Source: Mesorhizobium sp. B2-7-2
GTDB lineage: Bacteria > Pseudomonadota > Alphaproteobacteria > Rhizobiales > Rhizobiaceae
Length of the DNA stretch: 64,000 nucleotides
Direction: 5' to 3'
Assembly: GCF_006440775.1 (NCBI RefSeq)
Contig: NZ_VFTZ01000003.1
Coordinates: 1 to 64,000, forward strand
In this document: positions 20,743-29,043 of the stretch, one piece after another
Layout: every line of letters begins with the position of its first letter
How positions within the stretch are numbered: position 1 is the first letter of the stretch
Made by a program: the position numbers and the translations under genes
Notes under the pieces: generated by a model
Database searches by the model: none
Told to the model about the DNA's origin: nothing
The model's input: only the letters and a program-made list of their open reading frames with translations

Positions 20743-21207
20743 ATGTCCAAGACCACTGCCAAGCCCTCCGAGACCATCGAAAACGTCGAATTCCCGAGCT
20801 TTGATGCTTCCAAGGCCACCGACCAGATCCGCGCTTTCGCCGAGAAGGGCGTCGAGCAGTCGAAGGAAGCCTATGCCAAGCTGAAGACCGGCGCCGAGGA
20901 GACCCAGAAGGTTCTGGAGTCGACCTACGAGACCGCCAAGACCGTTTCCAGCGACGTTTCGCTGAAGGCCATCGCCGCGCTGCGCGCCAACGCCGAGGCA
21001 AGCTTCTCGCACCTCGAAGCCCTGGTCGGCGCCAAGACCCTTTCGGAAGTCGTCGAGCTGCAGACCTCCTTCCTGCGCAAGCGCGTCGAAATGGCCGTCG
21101 AGCAGGCCAAGGAGTTCCAGACCGTTGCCACCAAGGCGGTCGAGGACGTCTCCAAGCCGGTCAAGAGCGCCTTCGAGAAGGCGATGAAGGACGTCAAGGC
21201 CGCCTGA
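20743..21207 (+). CDS. Phasin family protein
   Basis: A small (154 residues), almost wholly helical protein expected to coat polyhydroxybutyrate granules. The Phasin_2-type core runs from about 25 to 135 with heptad-like spacing (TDQIRAFAEKGVEQSKEAYA, then ETQKVLESTYETAKTVSSD, then FLRKRVEMAVEQAKEFQTVA). There are no cysteines, no signal peptide and a Lys/Ala-rich tail. The promoter carries a probable PhaR operator. The gene is followed within 70 bp by the anti-Shine-Dalgarno small RNA candidate. The symbol phaP would be reasonable, but several phasins exist per rhizobial genome. Confidence 0.92.
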   Translation: MSKTTAKPSETIENVEFPSFDASKATDQIRAFAEKGVEQSKEAYAKLKTGAEETQKVLESTYETAKTVSSDVSLKAIAALRANAEASFSHLEALVGAKTLSEVVELQTSFLRKRVEMAVEQAKEFQTVATKAVEDVSKPVKSAFEKAMKDVKAA

Positions 21208-21274
21208 TTTCAGCGCACAACCCTGCGATGCATCAAAACGTCGCATTTCGTCAGACAAATAGTCGTGCGATAGG

Positions 21275-21400
21275 TTAGCAACCAGATACCCGGAAATGGA
21301 ACCTCCTCCCTCCGTTTCCGGGGTGACCAGCCAGCACCTCCTCCCGCTGGCTCGTAACAGGAAAAGGCCGGCACCTCCTCCCGCCGGCCTTTTCTTTTGC
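21275..21400 (+). ncRNA. Candidate trans-acting small RNA with three ACCTCCTCCC hairpin loops (alpha-r14-like)
   Basis: Three consecutive hairpins expose the same ten-base loop ACCTCCTCCC. Hairpin 1 has a 12-bp stem (21289-21300 with 21311-21322, one G-T pair), loop 21301-21310. Hairpin 2 has AGCCAGC with GCTGGCT (21329-21335, 21346-21352), loop 21336-21345. Hairpin 3 has AAAAGGCCGGC with its complement (21362-21372, 21383-21393), loop 21373-21382, then CTTTT, forming the terminator. The loops are complementary to Shine-Dalgarno sequences. Rhizobial alpha-r14 RNAs such as NfeR1 have this three-hairpin design. A weak -10 (TAGGTT, 21271-21276) would give a transcript of about 112 nt. The family call is by memory of the architecture. 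The 5' end is uncertain, and it could instead be the 3' tail of the phasin mRNA. Confidence 0.8.
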
Positions 21401-21548
21401 CTTGACGACAGGCGGATGAGGAAACCAATCGTTTACCTTATCAAAGCCCTTGAATTAGAATCCGATAGCCCGTATTTGACGCATCGCCGAACGACAGAGC
21501 GGATCACGGAGAATGAAGCTTTCACCTCGATCCAGCTCAGGCAGGCAG

Positions 21549-21625
21549 GCCGTTGTAGCTCAGCTGGTTAGAGCGCCGGATTGTGGATCCGGAGGTCGCT
21601 GGTTCGATCCCAGCCAACGGTACCA
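21549..21625 (+). tRNA. tRNA-His (anticodon GTG)
   Basis: A full 77-nt cloverleaf. The acceptor arm GCCGTTG (21549-21555) pairs with CAACGGT (21615-21621), then A73 and an encoded CCA at 21623-21625. The anticodon loop is TTGTGGA, with GTG at 21583-21585. The TTCGATC T-loop is normal. The G-1:C73 pair that marks tRNA-His in most bacteria is absent: the discriminator is A and position 1 pairs G-T with 72. This matches the known alphaproteobacterial exception. Confidence 0.96.
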
Positions 21626-21683
21626 TCACTCTCGATGATCTGAACGTGCACCTTGAACCCTTCCATTCCTTCGGCTCCGCGGA

Positions 21684-21746
21684 CCATGGGCAAGATCTCT
21701 TGTCCCATGGGCGGGATGTCTTATCCCACGGACAAGGTGTCTTGCC
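21684..21746. repeat. Three imperfect 21-bp tandem repeats
   Basis: Units begin CCATGGGCAAGATCTC (21684), CCATGGGCGGGATGTC (21705) and CCACGGACAAGGTGTC (21726), each exactly 21 bp and diverging by a few bases. They lie between tRNA-His and the DUF768 gene. The multiple of three would allow in-frame translation, but no gene covers them convincingly. Confidence 0.75.
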
Positions 21747-21842
21747 GGTCGAGGCCGACTCGGGTCGAATGGGGCATGCATCCTTGCAGGGGTGCGGACG
21801 TTCATGGCTACCAACCGGCTTTGCCGCTAGGGAAAAAGCAGT

Positions 21843-22094
21843 ATGAGTGAACATGCGATCGAGTTCTTGCGCGGATGGATTGGCGAGAAAGTCCAATGCC
21901 AGGATTTGCCGATCAAGATCGACAAGCAAGCCGAGACCCTCGCCAGGGAGTGCTGCGCCAAGGCTGCCGAGGCAGGCATTCTGCTCGAGGACATCCAGGA
22001 AGAGGTCGGCGACATCCAGGAACTGATCGCCTCGCGCCTCGAGGAGGCCGCCGAAGAGGGCACCAGCGAAGTCAAGCCGGACAAACCGGAATAA
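21843..22094 (+). CDS. DUF768 family small protein
   Basis: An 83-residue acidic protein. The pattern IEFLRGWIGEKV then ETLARECCAKAAEAGILLED, followed by an acidic helix, matches my recollection of DUF768, a family of small proteins abundant in Mesorhizobium. Function unknown. Two adjacent cysteines at 37-38 are notable. It starts 217 bp after tRNA-His and ends 34 bp before the convergent peptidase gene. Paralogues are usually numerous per genome. Confidence 0.7.
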   Translation: MSEHAIEFLRGWIGEKVQCQDLPIKIDKQAETLARECCAKAAEAGILLEDIQEEVGDIQELIASRLEEAAEEGTSEVKPDKPE

Positions 22095-22128
22095 ACACCC
22101 GCCTGCCACAGGCCGGCGGCGCCGTTTC

Positions 22129-23247
22129 TCAGCCGAACTTTTCCTTCAGCCATTCCTTCGGCAGCGCCGGCACGAAATTGCCGTCGCGCCCCGTCATATC
22201 CGCATTGGCGACCAATGCGTTGAGGATCGCTTCCTCCACGCCTTGCACGACCGCGTCGAAGAACGGGTCGATGTCGACGTCCGGGATGAATTCCGCGCGG
22301 GCGATGCGGCCTGAAGGCGCCAGCGCGGCCTCGGCATTGGCGGTAGAGAAGGCGAGAAAAATGTCGCCAGAACTGTGATAGCCATAGCCGCCGGTCATGG
22401 CGATGCCGAGCGGCACGCGCCGGGCGAGCCGCTTCATCTGATGCGGCAGGAACGGCGCATCGGTGGCGACGACGGCGATGATCGAGCCCTTTTCGGCGCG
22501 GGGCGTGCCCTCGCGGATGGCCGGCTGGGCCAATTCTGGGCCGACACGCCGGCCGCGAATGGTGAAATTGTGCCTCTTGCCGAAATTCGCCTGCACGAAG
22601 ACACCAAGCGTATAGCGTCTGTCCTGCCATGCGACGACGCGCGAGGCGGTGCCGGACCCGGCCTTGAAGCCGAAGCTTATCATGCCGGTGCCGCCGCCGA
22701 CGCTGCCTTCCTCGATGGCGCCGCCGCTGGCGCTGTCGAGTGCCGCGGCCACATGGTCGACGCTCACATGATGGCCGTTGATGTCGTTGAGGAAGCCGTC
22801 ATAGGTCTCTGCCGCCACGGGCAGGCCCCAGCCGCTATCGAGCGCGGCCGGCAACACCTTGTGCATCCAGCGCAAGGTGGCATCGCGGGTCACGCCGCAG
22901 GAATGCGTGTTGGTGATGGTGACCGGGAAGTTGAACGCGCCGGTTTCCTCGATGATATGCGTTCCGGTTAGCTCGCCATTGCCGTTCTGGCTGAACACGC
23001 CGGCGAACACCGGCGTCGCGAGTTCCTGAACCGGCCTGGGCAGGATGGCGGTCACGCCGGTGCGCACCGGACCGCTGCCGACCCGCAGCGGACCGTCGCC
23101 TGAAATCAGCATCGTGTAGCCCACCGACACGCCCGGCACGTCGGTGAGGGCGTTGAAAGGGCCCGGCGTGCCGTCGAGCGCGATGCCGAACGAGCGCAGG
23201 CGCGGCTTACCCGATGGCGTGCGAAGATGCGGGTCGTGGTTGCTCAT
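22129..23247 (-). CDS. P1 family (S58, DmpA-like) aminopeptidase
   Basis: A self-processing Ntn-fold peptidase of 372 residues related to DmpA and BapA, which cut N-terminal D- or beta-amino acids from peptides. The autocatalytic segment VGGGTGMISFGFK at 183-195 supplies Ser191 as the likely new N-terminal nucleophile, and TNTHSCGVTRDATLRWM is the substrate-pocket region. There is no signal peptide. It begins 7 bp after xseA on the same strand, so it is probably cotranscribed. The natural substrate is unknown. Members of the family are common in soil bacteria. Confidence 0.88.
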   Translation of the reverse strand: MSNHDPHLRTPSGKPRLRSFGIALDGTPGPFNALTDVPGVSVGYTMLISGDGPLRVGSGPVRTGVTAILPRPVQELATPVFAGVFSQNGNGELTGTHIIEETGAFNFPVTITNTHSCGVTRDATLRWMHKVLPAALDSGWGLPVAAETYDGFLNDINGHHVSVDHVAAALDSASGGAIEEGSVGGGTGMISFGFKAGSGTASRVVAWQDRRYTLGVFVQANFGKRHNFTIRGRRVGPELAQPAIREGTPRAEKGSIIAVVATDAPFLPHQMKRLARRVPLGIAMTGGYGYHSSGDIFLAFSTANAEAALAPSGRIARAEFIPDVDIDPFFDAVVQGVEEAILNALVANADMTGRDGNFVPALPKEWLKEKFG

Positions 23248-23254
23248 TCAGACC

Positions 23255-24820
23255 TCAGAACAACGAACCCTGACTGCCCGGCTCCTTGGCCTTGGCGGAC
23301 GACTTCGCGGCCAGTTTCGGCCGCGCGCCGCCGGAGGTTGCGATGGCTTCGGCATTGCCGTCGGCGAATTCCAGCTGCAGCGCCGCGCCCGGCGCCAGCT
23401 CCGCGACCCGCTTGATGACGGCGCCTTCGGCGTCCTTGACCAGCGCGAAGCCACGCGCCAGCACGGCTTTGTGCGACAATGTCGAAAGCAGCCGGTCCGC
23501 CTGGGTGAGAGCCGCGCGCAGCCGGTCGAGGCGCCGCGCCGTGGCCTGATCCTGCCTGCGCGACAGCGCGGCCAGCGTGTCGGCCTGTTGCTTCTGGCGC
23601 CGTACGATCGGCGCCGGCGACAGCCTTGCCGCCGTGCGTTTGAACCGCGCGCGCCTTTCGCGCACGATGGCGAAGAACGCGGCTCGCGCCCGGGCAATAT
23701 CGCGACCGGTCAGCGTGCGCGCTTCATTGAGGCGCCGCGACAGGGTTGCCGGCGTCAGCCTTTGCCGCTCTAGCGTCGCCCGCTTGCGCTCGATATTCAC
23801 CGTCAGCCCGCGGCCGAGGCGGCTGGTCGCATCGTCGAAACGGCGACGCGGCAGCGCCAGCAGCTGGTCGGGCGAGGGGAGCGCGCGCGCCGCGGCGCGC
23901 ACCGCCTGGCGCTTGCGTTCCAGATGCCGCGAGGCGCAGGCGTTGAGGCGCGCGCCAAGGCTGGCCAGGGTAACCTCCAGATCCGCCCTGACCGGCACGG
24001 CGATCTCGGCCGCGCCCGTCGGTGTCGGCGCGCGCATGTCGGCAACAAAGTCGATCAGCGTCGTGTCGGTCTCATGGCCGACGGCCGAGATCACCGGGAT
24101 GACGGACGCCGCAACGGCACGCGCCAGCCCTTCGTCGTTGAAGCCCCAGAGGTCCTCGAGGCTGCCGCCGCCGCGCGCCACGATCAACAGATCGGGTTGG
24201 CGGATGGGCCCGTCCCATGTCAACGCGTTGAAGCCGTTCACGGCCGCGGTCACCTCTCTGGCCGTCGTCTCCCCCTGGACCCTCACCGGCCAGACCAGCA
24301 CATGGAGCGGAAACCGGTCCTTGATGCGGTGGATGATGTCGCGGATCACCGAGCCGGTCGGCGAGGTGACGACGCCGATGACTTTGGGCATGAAAGGCAG
24401 CCGCCGCTTGCGGCCTGCATCGAACAGGCCTTCGGCCTGCAGCCGGCGCTTGCGCTCTTCGAGCAGCGCCATCAGCGCGCCGGCGCCCGCCGGCTCCAGA
24501 TTGTCGATGACGATCTGATAGTTGGATTTGCCGGGGTAGGTGGTCAGCTTGCCACTGGCGATCACCTCCATGCCTTCCTCGGGGCGGAACTTCAGCCGCG
24601 CCATGGTCGTCTTCCAGACCACCGCATCAATCCGCGCGCGGTCGTCCTTCAACGCGAAGTACGCGTGGCCGGACGAATGCGGGCCGCGATAGCCGGAAAT
24701 CTCGCCACGCACCCGCACATTGCCGAAGGCGTCCTCGACAGTGCGCTTCAGCGCGCCGGAAATCTCGCTCACCGTATATTCGGTGGCGTTGCTGCGTGAT
24801 TCGGTTGCTGTTTCACTCAT
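23255..24820 (-). CDS. xseA: Exodeoxyribonuclease VII large subunit
   Basis: The catalytic large subunit of the single-strand-specific exonuclease that degrades DNA to acid-insoluble and then short fragments, 521 residues. The N-terminal OB-fold region ([20 protein letters not shown]) is followed by the core with [18 protein letters not shown] and [20 protein letters not shown], both family signatures. A long Arg-rich coiled coil runs from about 300 to 450. The small subunit xseB is not in the window. The C-terminal tail ([16 protein letters not shown]) is basic and Ser-rich. Confidence 0.95.
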   Translation of the reverse strand: MSETATESRSNATEYTVSEISGALKRTVEDAFGNVRVRGEISGYRGPHSSGHAYFALKDDRARIDAVVWKTTMARLKFRPEEGMEVIASGKLTTYPGKSNYQIVIDNLEPAGAGALMALLEERKRRLQAEGLFDAGRKRRLPFMPKVIGVVTSPTGSVIRDIIHRIKDRFPLHVLVWPVRVQGETTAREVTAAVNGFNALTWDGPIRQPDLLIVARGGGSLEDLWGFNDEGLARAVAASVIPVISAVGHETDTTLIDFVADMRAPTPTGAAEIAVPVRADLEVTLASLGARLNACASRHLERKRQAVRAAARALPSPDQLLALPRRRFDDATSRLGRGLTVNIERKRATLERQRLTPATLSRRLNEARTLTGRDIARARAAFFAIVRERRARFKRTAARLSPAPIVRRQKQQADTLAALSRRQDQATARRLDRLRAALTQADRLLSTLSHKAVLARGFALVKDAEGAVIKRVAELAPGAALQLEFADGNAEAIATSGGARPKLAAKSSAKAKEPGSQGSLF

Positions 24821-24887
24821 TGCGCGATTGGGGAACGCTTATCGGCCCGCGTCAAGCGCGGAGAAACCGCGCTAATATTATAACGCG

Positions 24888-27149
24888 ATGTTAAGCCCGA
24901 TTTGCTTTGACAGGCCCGAAGAGCCGGCCGGGGACCTGATGAGCGTACGCCAAAACAGCAGCCCGTTGACCCGTCAGGTCACGCTGACCGTGCTGACGCT
25001 CGCCACTTTCGCTTTAGCCATCGTCGTGGGCTTCGGCTTCTACGCGGCCAGCCAGGCCGATGATGCCTCGCTCGTACGACAAAAGATGTTCATCGCCGAT
25101 GGTTTGAAGGACCAGATTGCGTCTGTTCAGCGGGAGCAGGAAAGCGTTTCGGTCTGGGATGACGCGATCATCAATGTGAAGGCAGGCAACCAGACCTGGA
25201 TCGAAGAGAATCTCAGTGTCTGGATGTTCACCTACTACGGTCACAACCGGGTCTATATTCTCGACGCCGCCAATCATGCGATCCACGCTATGCGCGAGGG
25301 CAAGGTGGTCGACGCTTCCGCCTATGGCGAGGACCAGCCCGCGCTTCTTCCCATCATCGAAAAACTGCGTCGCATGCTGGCTGGGCCGCCGCAGACCGAT
25401 GCGTACGGCCAGCCTGCGAAGATGGTGGCCGAGGATTTGGTGTCGCTCGACGGCAAGCCGGCGATCCTGAGTGTGATGCCGCTGGTGCCGAGCTCGGACA
25501 GGATCACTCAGGCGCGCGGCACCGAGTGCCTGCATGTGTCGGTCGAATTCATCAATGACGCGGTGATCGGCAAGATCGCCGGAAAGTACCTGCTCGATGG
25601 CGCGCGGCTGGTGCCTTTGTCACAGCCGGCTGGCGCAGCCGCCGTGCCGCTGGTCGATTCGCGCGGCGTCATCCTCGGCTATATCGGCTGGGACCAGCTG
25701 CGGCCCGGCCTTGCCTTGGTGCGCGAGATCGCTCCTGCCTTGGCGATCGCGCTGCTGTTGGCGGGCGGCGTGCTGGTATTCCTGTTGCGCAGGTTGCGTC
25801 GCGCCTCGGCCGCGCTGCAGACCAGCCAGGACCAGGCGCAGTATCTCGCCTTCCACGACACGCTCACCGGCCTCCCCAATCGGGCGCTGTTCGAGGACCG
25901 CTTGCGGCGCACGCTGCTGTTCGCCAGCAGGGACAAGACGCGCATCGCGCTGCTTTACCTCGACCTCGACCGCTTCAAGCATATCAACGACACGCTCGGC
26001 CATCCGGCTGGTGACGAGCTCGTGCGCCAGACCGCGGCGCGGCTCAAGCATGCGATCCGCGAAGTCGATACCGTCGCGCGGCTCGGCGGTGACGAGTTCG
26101 CCGTCATCCTGCTTGACGTTCCCGACGTCGGAAGTGCCGAGGACATCGCCGAAAGGCTGCTCTTGAAGCTGCGTGAGCCGTTCCGGCTGATCGACGACCA
26201 GGTCTTCGTCAGCGCGAGCGTCGGCATCGCGCTGTCGTCCGGATCGGACACCGATGCGGACGAGCTGTTGCGCAAGGCCGACATCGCGCTTTACGAGGCC
26301 AAGAAGAACGGTCGTGGCCGCTACGAGCTGTTTGCCGGCGACATGGACGATCTCTTGTTGCGCAAGCGCAAAGTCGAATCGGAACTCCGCAAGGCGCTTG
26401 AGGGCGAAGGTGGCATCAAGCTCGCCTATCAGCCGGTTTTCGCGGCCGACGGCCGCGGGATACTGGGGGCTGAAGCGCTGATCCGCTGGAGCCATGAAGT
26501 GCACGGCGCTTTGCCGGCGGCGCAATTCATCGCCATCGCGGAAGAGCGCGGCCTCATCGGCGATTTGGGCAAATGGGCGCTGGGCGAAGCCTGCCGCTTT
26601 GCCGCCGGGACCGAATTGCCCTGGATCGCGGTCAACATCTCGCCGATGCAGTTGCGTGACATCGGCTTTGCCGGACAGGTCGCCGATATCCTGAGCGAAA
26701 CCGGGCTCGATCCCTGTCGCCTGCAGCTTGAGACCACCGAAAGCGTGCTGCTCGAGCACAATGATACGATCGGCACGGTGATTGCCGCGCTGCGCCAATC
26801 CGGCATCTGCATCGTGCTCGACGATTTCGGCACCGGCTATTCCTCGCTGAGCTATCTGCGCCGCCAGGCGATCGACAAGTTGAAGATCGACCGCTCTTTC
26901 GTGCATCTGCTCGACGAGGACGAAAGCGCGCGCGCCATCGTCAAGACGCTGATCGAGCTGGCGCAGGCGCTCAAGGTCGAGGTGACCGCAGAAGGCGTCG
27001 AGACCGATGCGCAAAGGGCCTTGCTGGTCGGCATGGGCTGCCGCCAGTTGCAGGGCTATCTGCTGTCGCCGCCGCTGGAGCCCGGCCAATTGCTTGCGCT
27101 GCCGGGTGTTTCACTTGCCAACCGGGAACGTTCCGCCGCTCGCGCCTGA
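24888..27149 (+). CDS. CHASE4-GGDEF-EAL cyclic-di-GMP protein
   Basis: A 753-residue inner-membrane protein. Helices at about 29-52 and 282-300 flank a periplasmic CHASE4 domain with the VSVWDDAI motif. The GGDEF domain carries intact GGDEF at 400-404, and an RxxD inhibitory site (REVD at 391-394) lies five residues before it. The EAL domain has EAL at 529-531 and DDFGTGYS at 645-652; the usual ELTES is ETTES here. Both synthesis and breakdown of cyclic-di-GMP look possible. A second ATG at 24939 could be the true start. It is followed 2 bp later by a convergent LysR gene. Confidence 0.92.
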   Translation: MLSPICFDRPEEPAGDLMSVRQNSSPLTRQVTLTVLTLATFALAIVVGFGFYAASQADDASLVRQKMFIADGLKDQIASVQREQESVSVWDDAIINVKAGNQTWIEENLSVWMFTYYGHNRVYILDAANHAIHAMREGKVVDASAYGEDQPALLPIIEKLRRMLAGPPQTDAYGQPAKMVAEDLVSLDGKPAILSVMPLVPSSDRITQARGTECLHVSVEFINDAVIGKIAGKYLLDGARLVPLSQPAGAAAVPLVDSRGVILGYIGWDQLRPGLALVREIAPALAIALLLAGGVLVFLLRRLRRASAALQTSQDQAQYLAFHDTLTGLPNRALFEDRLRRTLLFASRDKTRIALLYLDLDRFKHINDTLGHPAGDELVRQTAARLKHAIREVDTVARLGGDEFAVILLDVPDVGSAEDIAERLLLKLREPFRLIDDQVFVSASVGIALSSGSDTDADELLRKADIALYEAKKNGRGRYELFAGDMDDLLLRKRKVESELRKALEGEGGIKLAYQPVFAADGRGILGAEALIRWSHEVHGALPAAQFIAIAEERGLIGDLGKWALGEACRFAAGTELPWIAVNISPMQLRDIGFAGQVADILSETGLDPCRLQLETTESVLLEHNDTIGTVIAALRQSGICIVLDDFGTGYSSLSYLRRQAIDKLKIDRSFVHLLDEDESARAIVKTLIELAQALKVEVTAEGVETDAQRALLVGMGCRQLQGYLLSPPLEPGQLLALPGVSLANRERSAARA

Positions 27150-27151
27150 TT

Positions 27152-28108
27152 CTACCAGCCAGGCATGATCTGGTTCGCCTTGACCCGCTTCATCTTGGCG
27201 AAGGCGAGGGCGGCGAAGTCGAAGCTTCCCGCCTCCTCGCTGAGCGGCACGGAAATGTTGTCGAGGCTTTCGGCGATGTGGCGGGCCAAAGCGTCGACGA
27301 TCTCCGGCTGCGAGGTCTGGCCGCGCATGATGCCGATGCGGCAGTCCGGCAACTGGCCGAAGCCATCGGCCTCGCCGAGCACGCGCATGCCTGGCCGCAG
27401 CGCGCATTCCGGCAGCACCGAGACCGCCAGGCCGGAAAGCACGGCGGCGGTGATTACGGTGGCCGAGAAGCTTGAGAACAGCACGCGGTACTCGCGGTTC
27501 TGCCGGTCGAGCACGTCGACCGCCGCGCGCCGCCAGATGCAGTTCGGCCGGCCGAACGCCATCGGCAGGGTTTCCTGCTCATGTGTGGCATGGTTGGCGG
27601 ACGTCACCCACAGAAGCGGCTCGCGCCGTACCACTTCCGACTGGCCGCGCGTGTCGTTATGCGTCACCAGCGCCAGGTCGAGATTGCCGCGCTTGATGTG
27701 CTCGACCAGCCCCGGCGTCGGCTCGCATACGACGGTCAGCTCGACGCGCGGATTGGAGCGCGAGAAACGCGCCATGATCTCGGGCAGGAAGCGATCGGCA
27801 TAATCGTCCGGCGTGCCGATACGGATCGTGCCCTCGAGCCGCTGGTCGTCGAAGGCGGCCAAAGTCTCGCGGTTGAGATGGATCAGCCGCCGCGCGTAGG
27901 AAAGCAGCCTCTCGCCCTCCTCGGTCAGTTTGTTGGTGCGGCCGTCCTTTTCGAACAGCGGCTTGCCGATCCGCTCCTCCAGCCGCCGCATCTGCATCGA
28001 CACTGCCGACTGTGTCCGGTGCACCTCCTCGGCCGCGCGGGTGAAGCTGCCAGTGTCGGCGATCGAGATGAAGGTTTGCAACTGATCGAGGTCGAGCGGC
28101 GCTTTCAT
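27152..28108 (-). CDS. LysR family transcriptional regulator
   Basis: A 318-residue regulator. The N-terminal winged helix (residues 8-66) contains TFISIADTGSFTRAAEEVHRT and SAVSMQMRRLEERIG. The C-terminal effector domain is of the periplasmic-binding type (IRIGTPDDYADRFLPEIMAR). It is divergent from the DUF1127 gene, with a dispersed repeat in the shared upstream region. Its stop lies 2 bp from that of the convergent GGDEF-EAL gene. The LysR subgroup and target are not determinable here. Confidence 0.9.
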   Translation of the reverse strand: MKAPLDLDQLQTFISIADTGSFTRAAEEVHRTQSAVSMQMRRLEERIGKPLFEKDGRTNKLTEEGERLLSYARRLIHLNRETLAAFDDQRLEGTIRIGTPDDYADRFLPEIMARFSRSNPRVELTVVCEPTPGLVEHIKRGNLDLALVTHNDTRGQSEVVRREPLLWVTSANHATHEQETLPMAFGRPNCIWRRAAVDVLDRQNREYRVLFSSFSATVITAAVLSGLAVSVLPECALRPGMRVLGEADGFGQLPDCRIGIMRGQTSQPEIVDALARHIAESLDNISVPLSEEAGSFDFAALAFAKMKRVKANQIMPGW

Positions 28109-28207
28109 CGGTCAAACCCATCATTGATGTTGATGCTACAGATTAAAAACATTCGTTGGATTAATCAATCTCGCGATGGCAAATTGGCATCGTTCACATG
28201 AAAGCAG

Positions 28208-28255
28208 TGCATGTCGCCCAGAAGTGGTTCCCAGTTCTGGGACGACGACATGCAT
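28208..28255. repeat. Dispersed palindromic repeat, ATGCATGTCG family
   Basis: Arms GTGCATGTCG (28208-28217) and CGACATGCAT (28246-28255), with an inner CCCAGAAGTG and TTCTGGG that also pair. It is the same family as the first hairpin at 7519-7567, but lacks the AAAACAAAG spacer and second hairpin. It sits between the LysR gene and the DUF1127 gene. Confidence 0.75.
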
Positions 28256-28344
28256 CACGTCAATGAATGGAAACTGGAGCGGCGCTTCTCCCAAGGCGCC
28301 GCTTGCCTGGTTTCGTCCGCTCGACTCCTGAAGGAGAGACTGAC

Positions 28345-28635
28345 ATGACCACGATTGAACTCGCTTCCGAGACCCCGCGCATCACCACGCGTCCGGCCGT
28401 TGCGACGCGCGTGCTCAATGCTCTCGCCAACGCCTATGTCGCCTGGAAAAACCGCCGCGCCTTCTATCGCCTGGGCGAGATGTCGGACGCCGAACTTGCC
28501 GATATCGGCTTGACCCGCGCCGACCTCCATGTCGCCGTCGCCGTGCCCTTCGGCCGCGATCCGACGGTGAAGCTGCGCGCCATCGCCAGCGAGCGCGCCG
28601 ACACGATCGAGGATCTTGCTCGTCAGGTAGCCTGA
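28345..28635 (+). CDS. DUF1127 family small protein
   Basis: A 96-residue protein. The DUF1127 core is AYVAWKNRRAFYRLGEMSDA, then ELADIGLTRADL, preceded by a variable N-terminus. Short DUF1127 proteins in alphaproteobacteria bind RNA or affect phosphate and stress responses, and the Arg-rich stretch here (KNRRAFYR) fits. AAGGAGAG at 28331 marks the ATG at 28345. The 3' side carries a structured tail with a CTCCTCC loop, comparable to the ccaF1-CcsR locus of Rhodobacter. Confidence 0.85.
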   Translation: MTTIELASETPRITTRPAVATRVLNALANAYVAWKNRRAFYRLGEMSDAELADIGLTRADLHVAVAVPFGRDPTVKLRAIASERADTIEDLARQVA

Positions 28636-28689
28636 ACGGCCGCATTGCCTGGTTTTCCGGTCGCGTTGAACCTTTTCACGGCCAAGCGC

Positions 28690-28787
28690 GACCAAGTTTC
28701 ATGCAGGCTCCCACACTCCCTGCCGGTTCCCCGCCGGCCAGCCTGCACATTGCCCGGTTCCTCCTCCAGGACCGGGCATTTTTTTAC
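28690..28787 (+). ncRNA. Structured 3' UTR or small RNA downstream of DUF1127 gene
   Basis: GCAGGCT (28703-28709) pairs with AGCCTGC (28741-28747), enclosing an inner GCCGG/CCGGC stem (28722-28726, 28733-28737). A terminator follows: a 10-bp stem (28752-28761 with 28770-28779, one G-T pair) with an exposed loop CTCCTCCA and a run of seven T. In Rhodobacter, small RNAs with CUCCUCCC loops are processed from the 3' UTR of a DUF1127 gene. The same layout is seen here. Processing is inferred. Confidence 0.6.
28752..28787 (+). terminator. Rho-independent terminator after DUF1127 locus
   Basis: A 10-bp GC-rich stem (28752-28761, 28770-28779), eight-base loop CTCCTCCA, then TTTTTTT. The loop is itself complementary to Shine-Dalgarno sequences. 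Confidence 0.85.
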
Positions 28788-28818
28788 CGCGCCTCTCTCT
28801 GGAAGGCGTCTCAGGGGA

Positions 28819-29043
28819 TCAGGCGAACGCCAATTTTCTCGACGGTCTTGGCACTGACCGGCCAAGTTCATGCGCAGCTTCTATCCAAGCCGCGATGGCA
28901 TCTTGAACATTCGCGATGGCCTCTTCGGGAGTTTCGCCATCGCTCATGCAACCGGGAAGATCCGGGACATAAGCGGAGAACCCGCCACCGTCCTCAATCG
29001 AGAGTGGTGCGATGACGACAGGATATTCAAGCTTGTCCGTCAT
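28819..29043 (-). CDS. HicB-like antitoxin
   Basis: A 74-residue HicB partial RNase-H-fold antitoxin. The pattern YPVVIAPLSIEDGGGFSAYV then PDLPGCMSDGETPEEAIANV is the family hallmark. No C-terminal DNA-binding extension (ribbon-helix-helix or helix-turn-helix) is present, so autoregulation must differ from longer HicB proteins. The start overlaps the end of the HicA-like gene by 17 bp. The stop is close to the terminator of the convergent DUF1127 locus. Confidence 0.85.
   Translation of the reverse strand: MTDKLEYPVVIAPLSIEDGGGFSAYVPDLPGCMSDGETPEEAIANVQDAIAAWIEAAHELGRSVPRPSRKLAFA

Noticed and set aside
21210..21428. 72-codon minus-strand frame over the small RNA candidate
   Set aside because: The three hairpins with identical loops and the terminator explain the sequence; the frame has no ribosome site or family.
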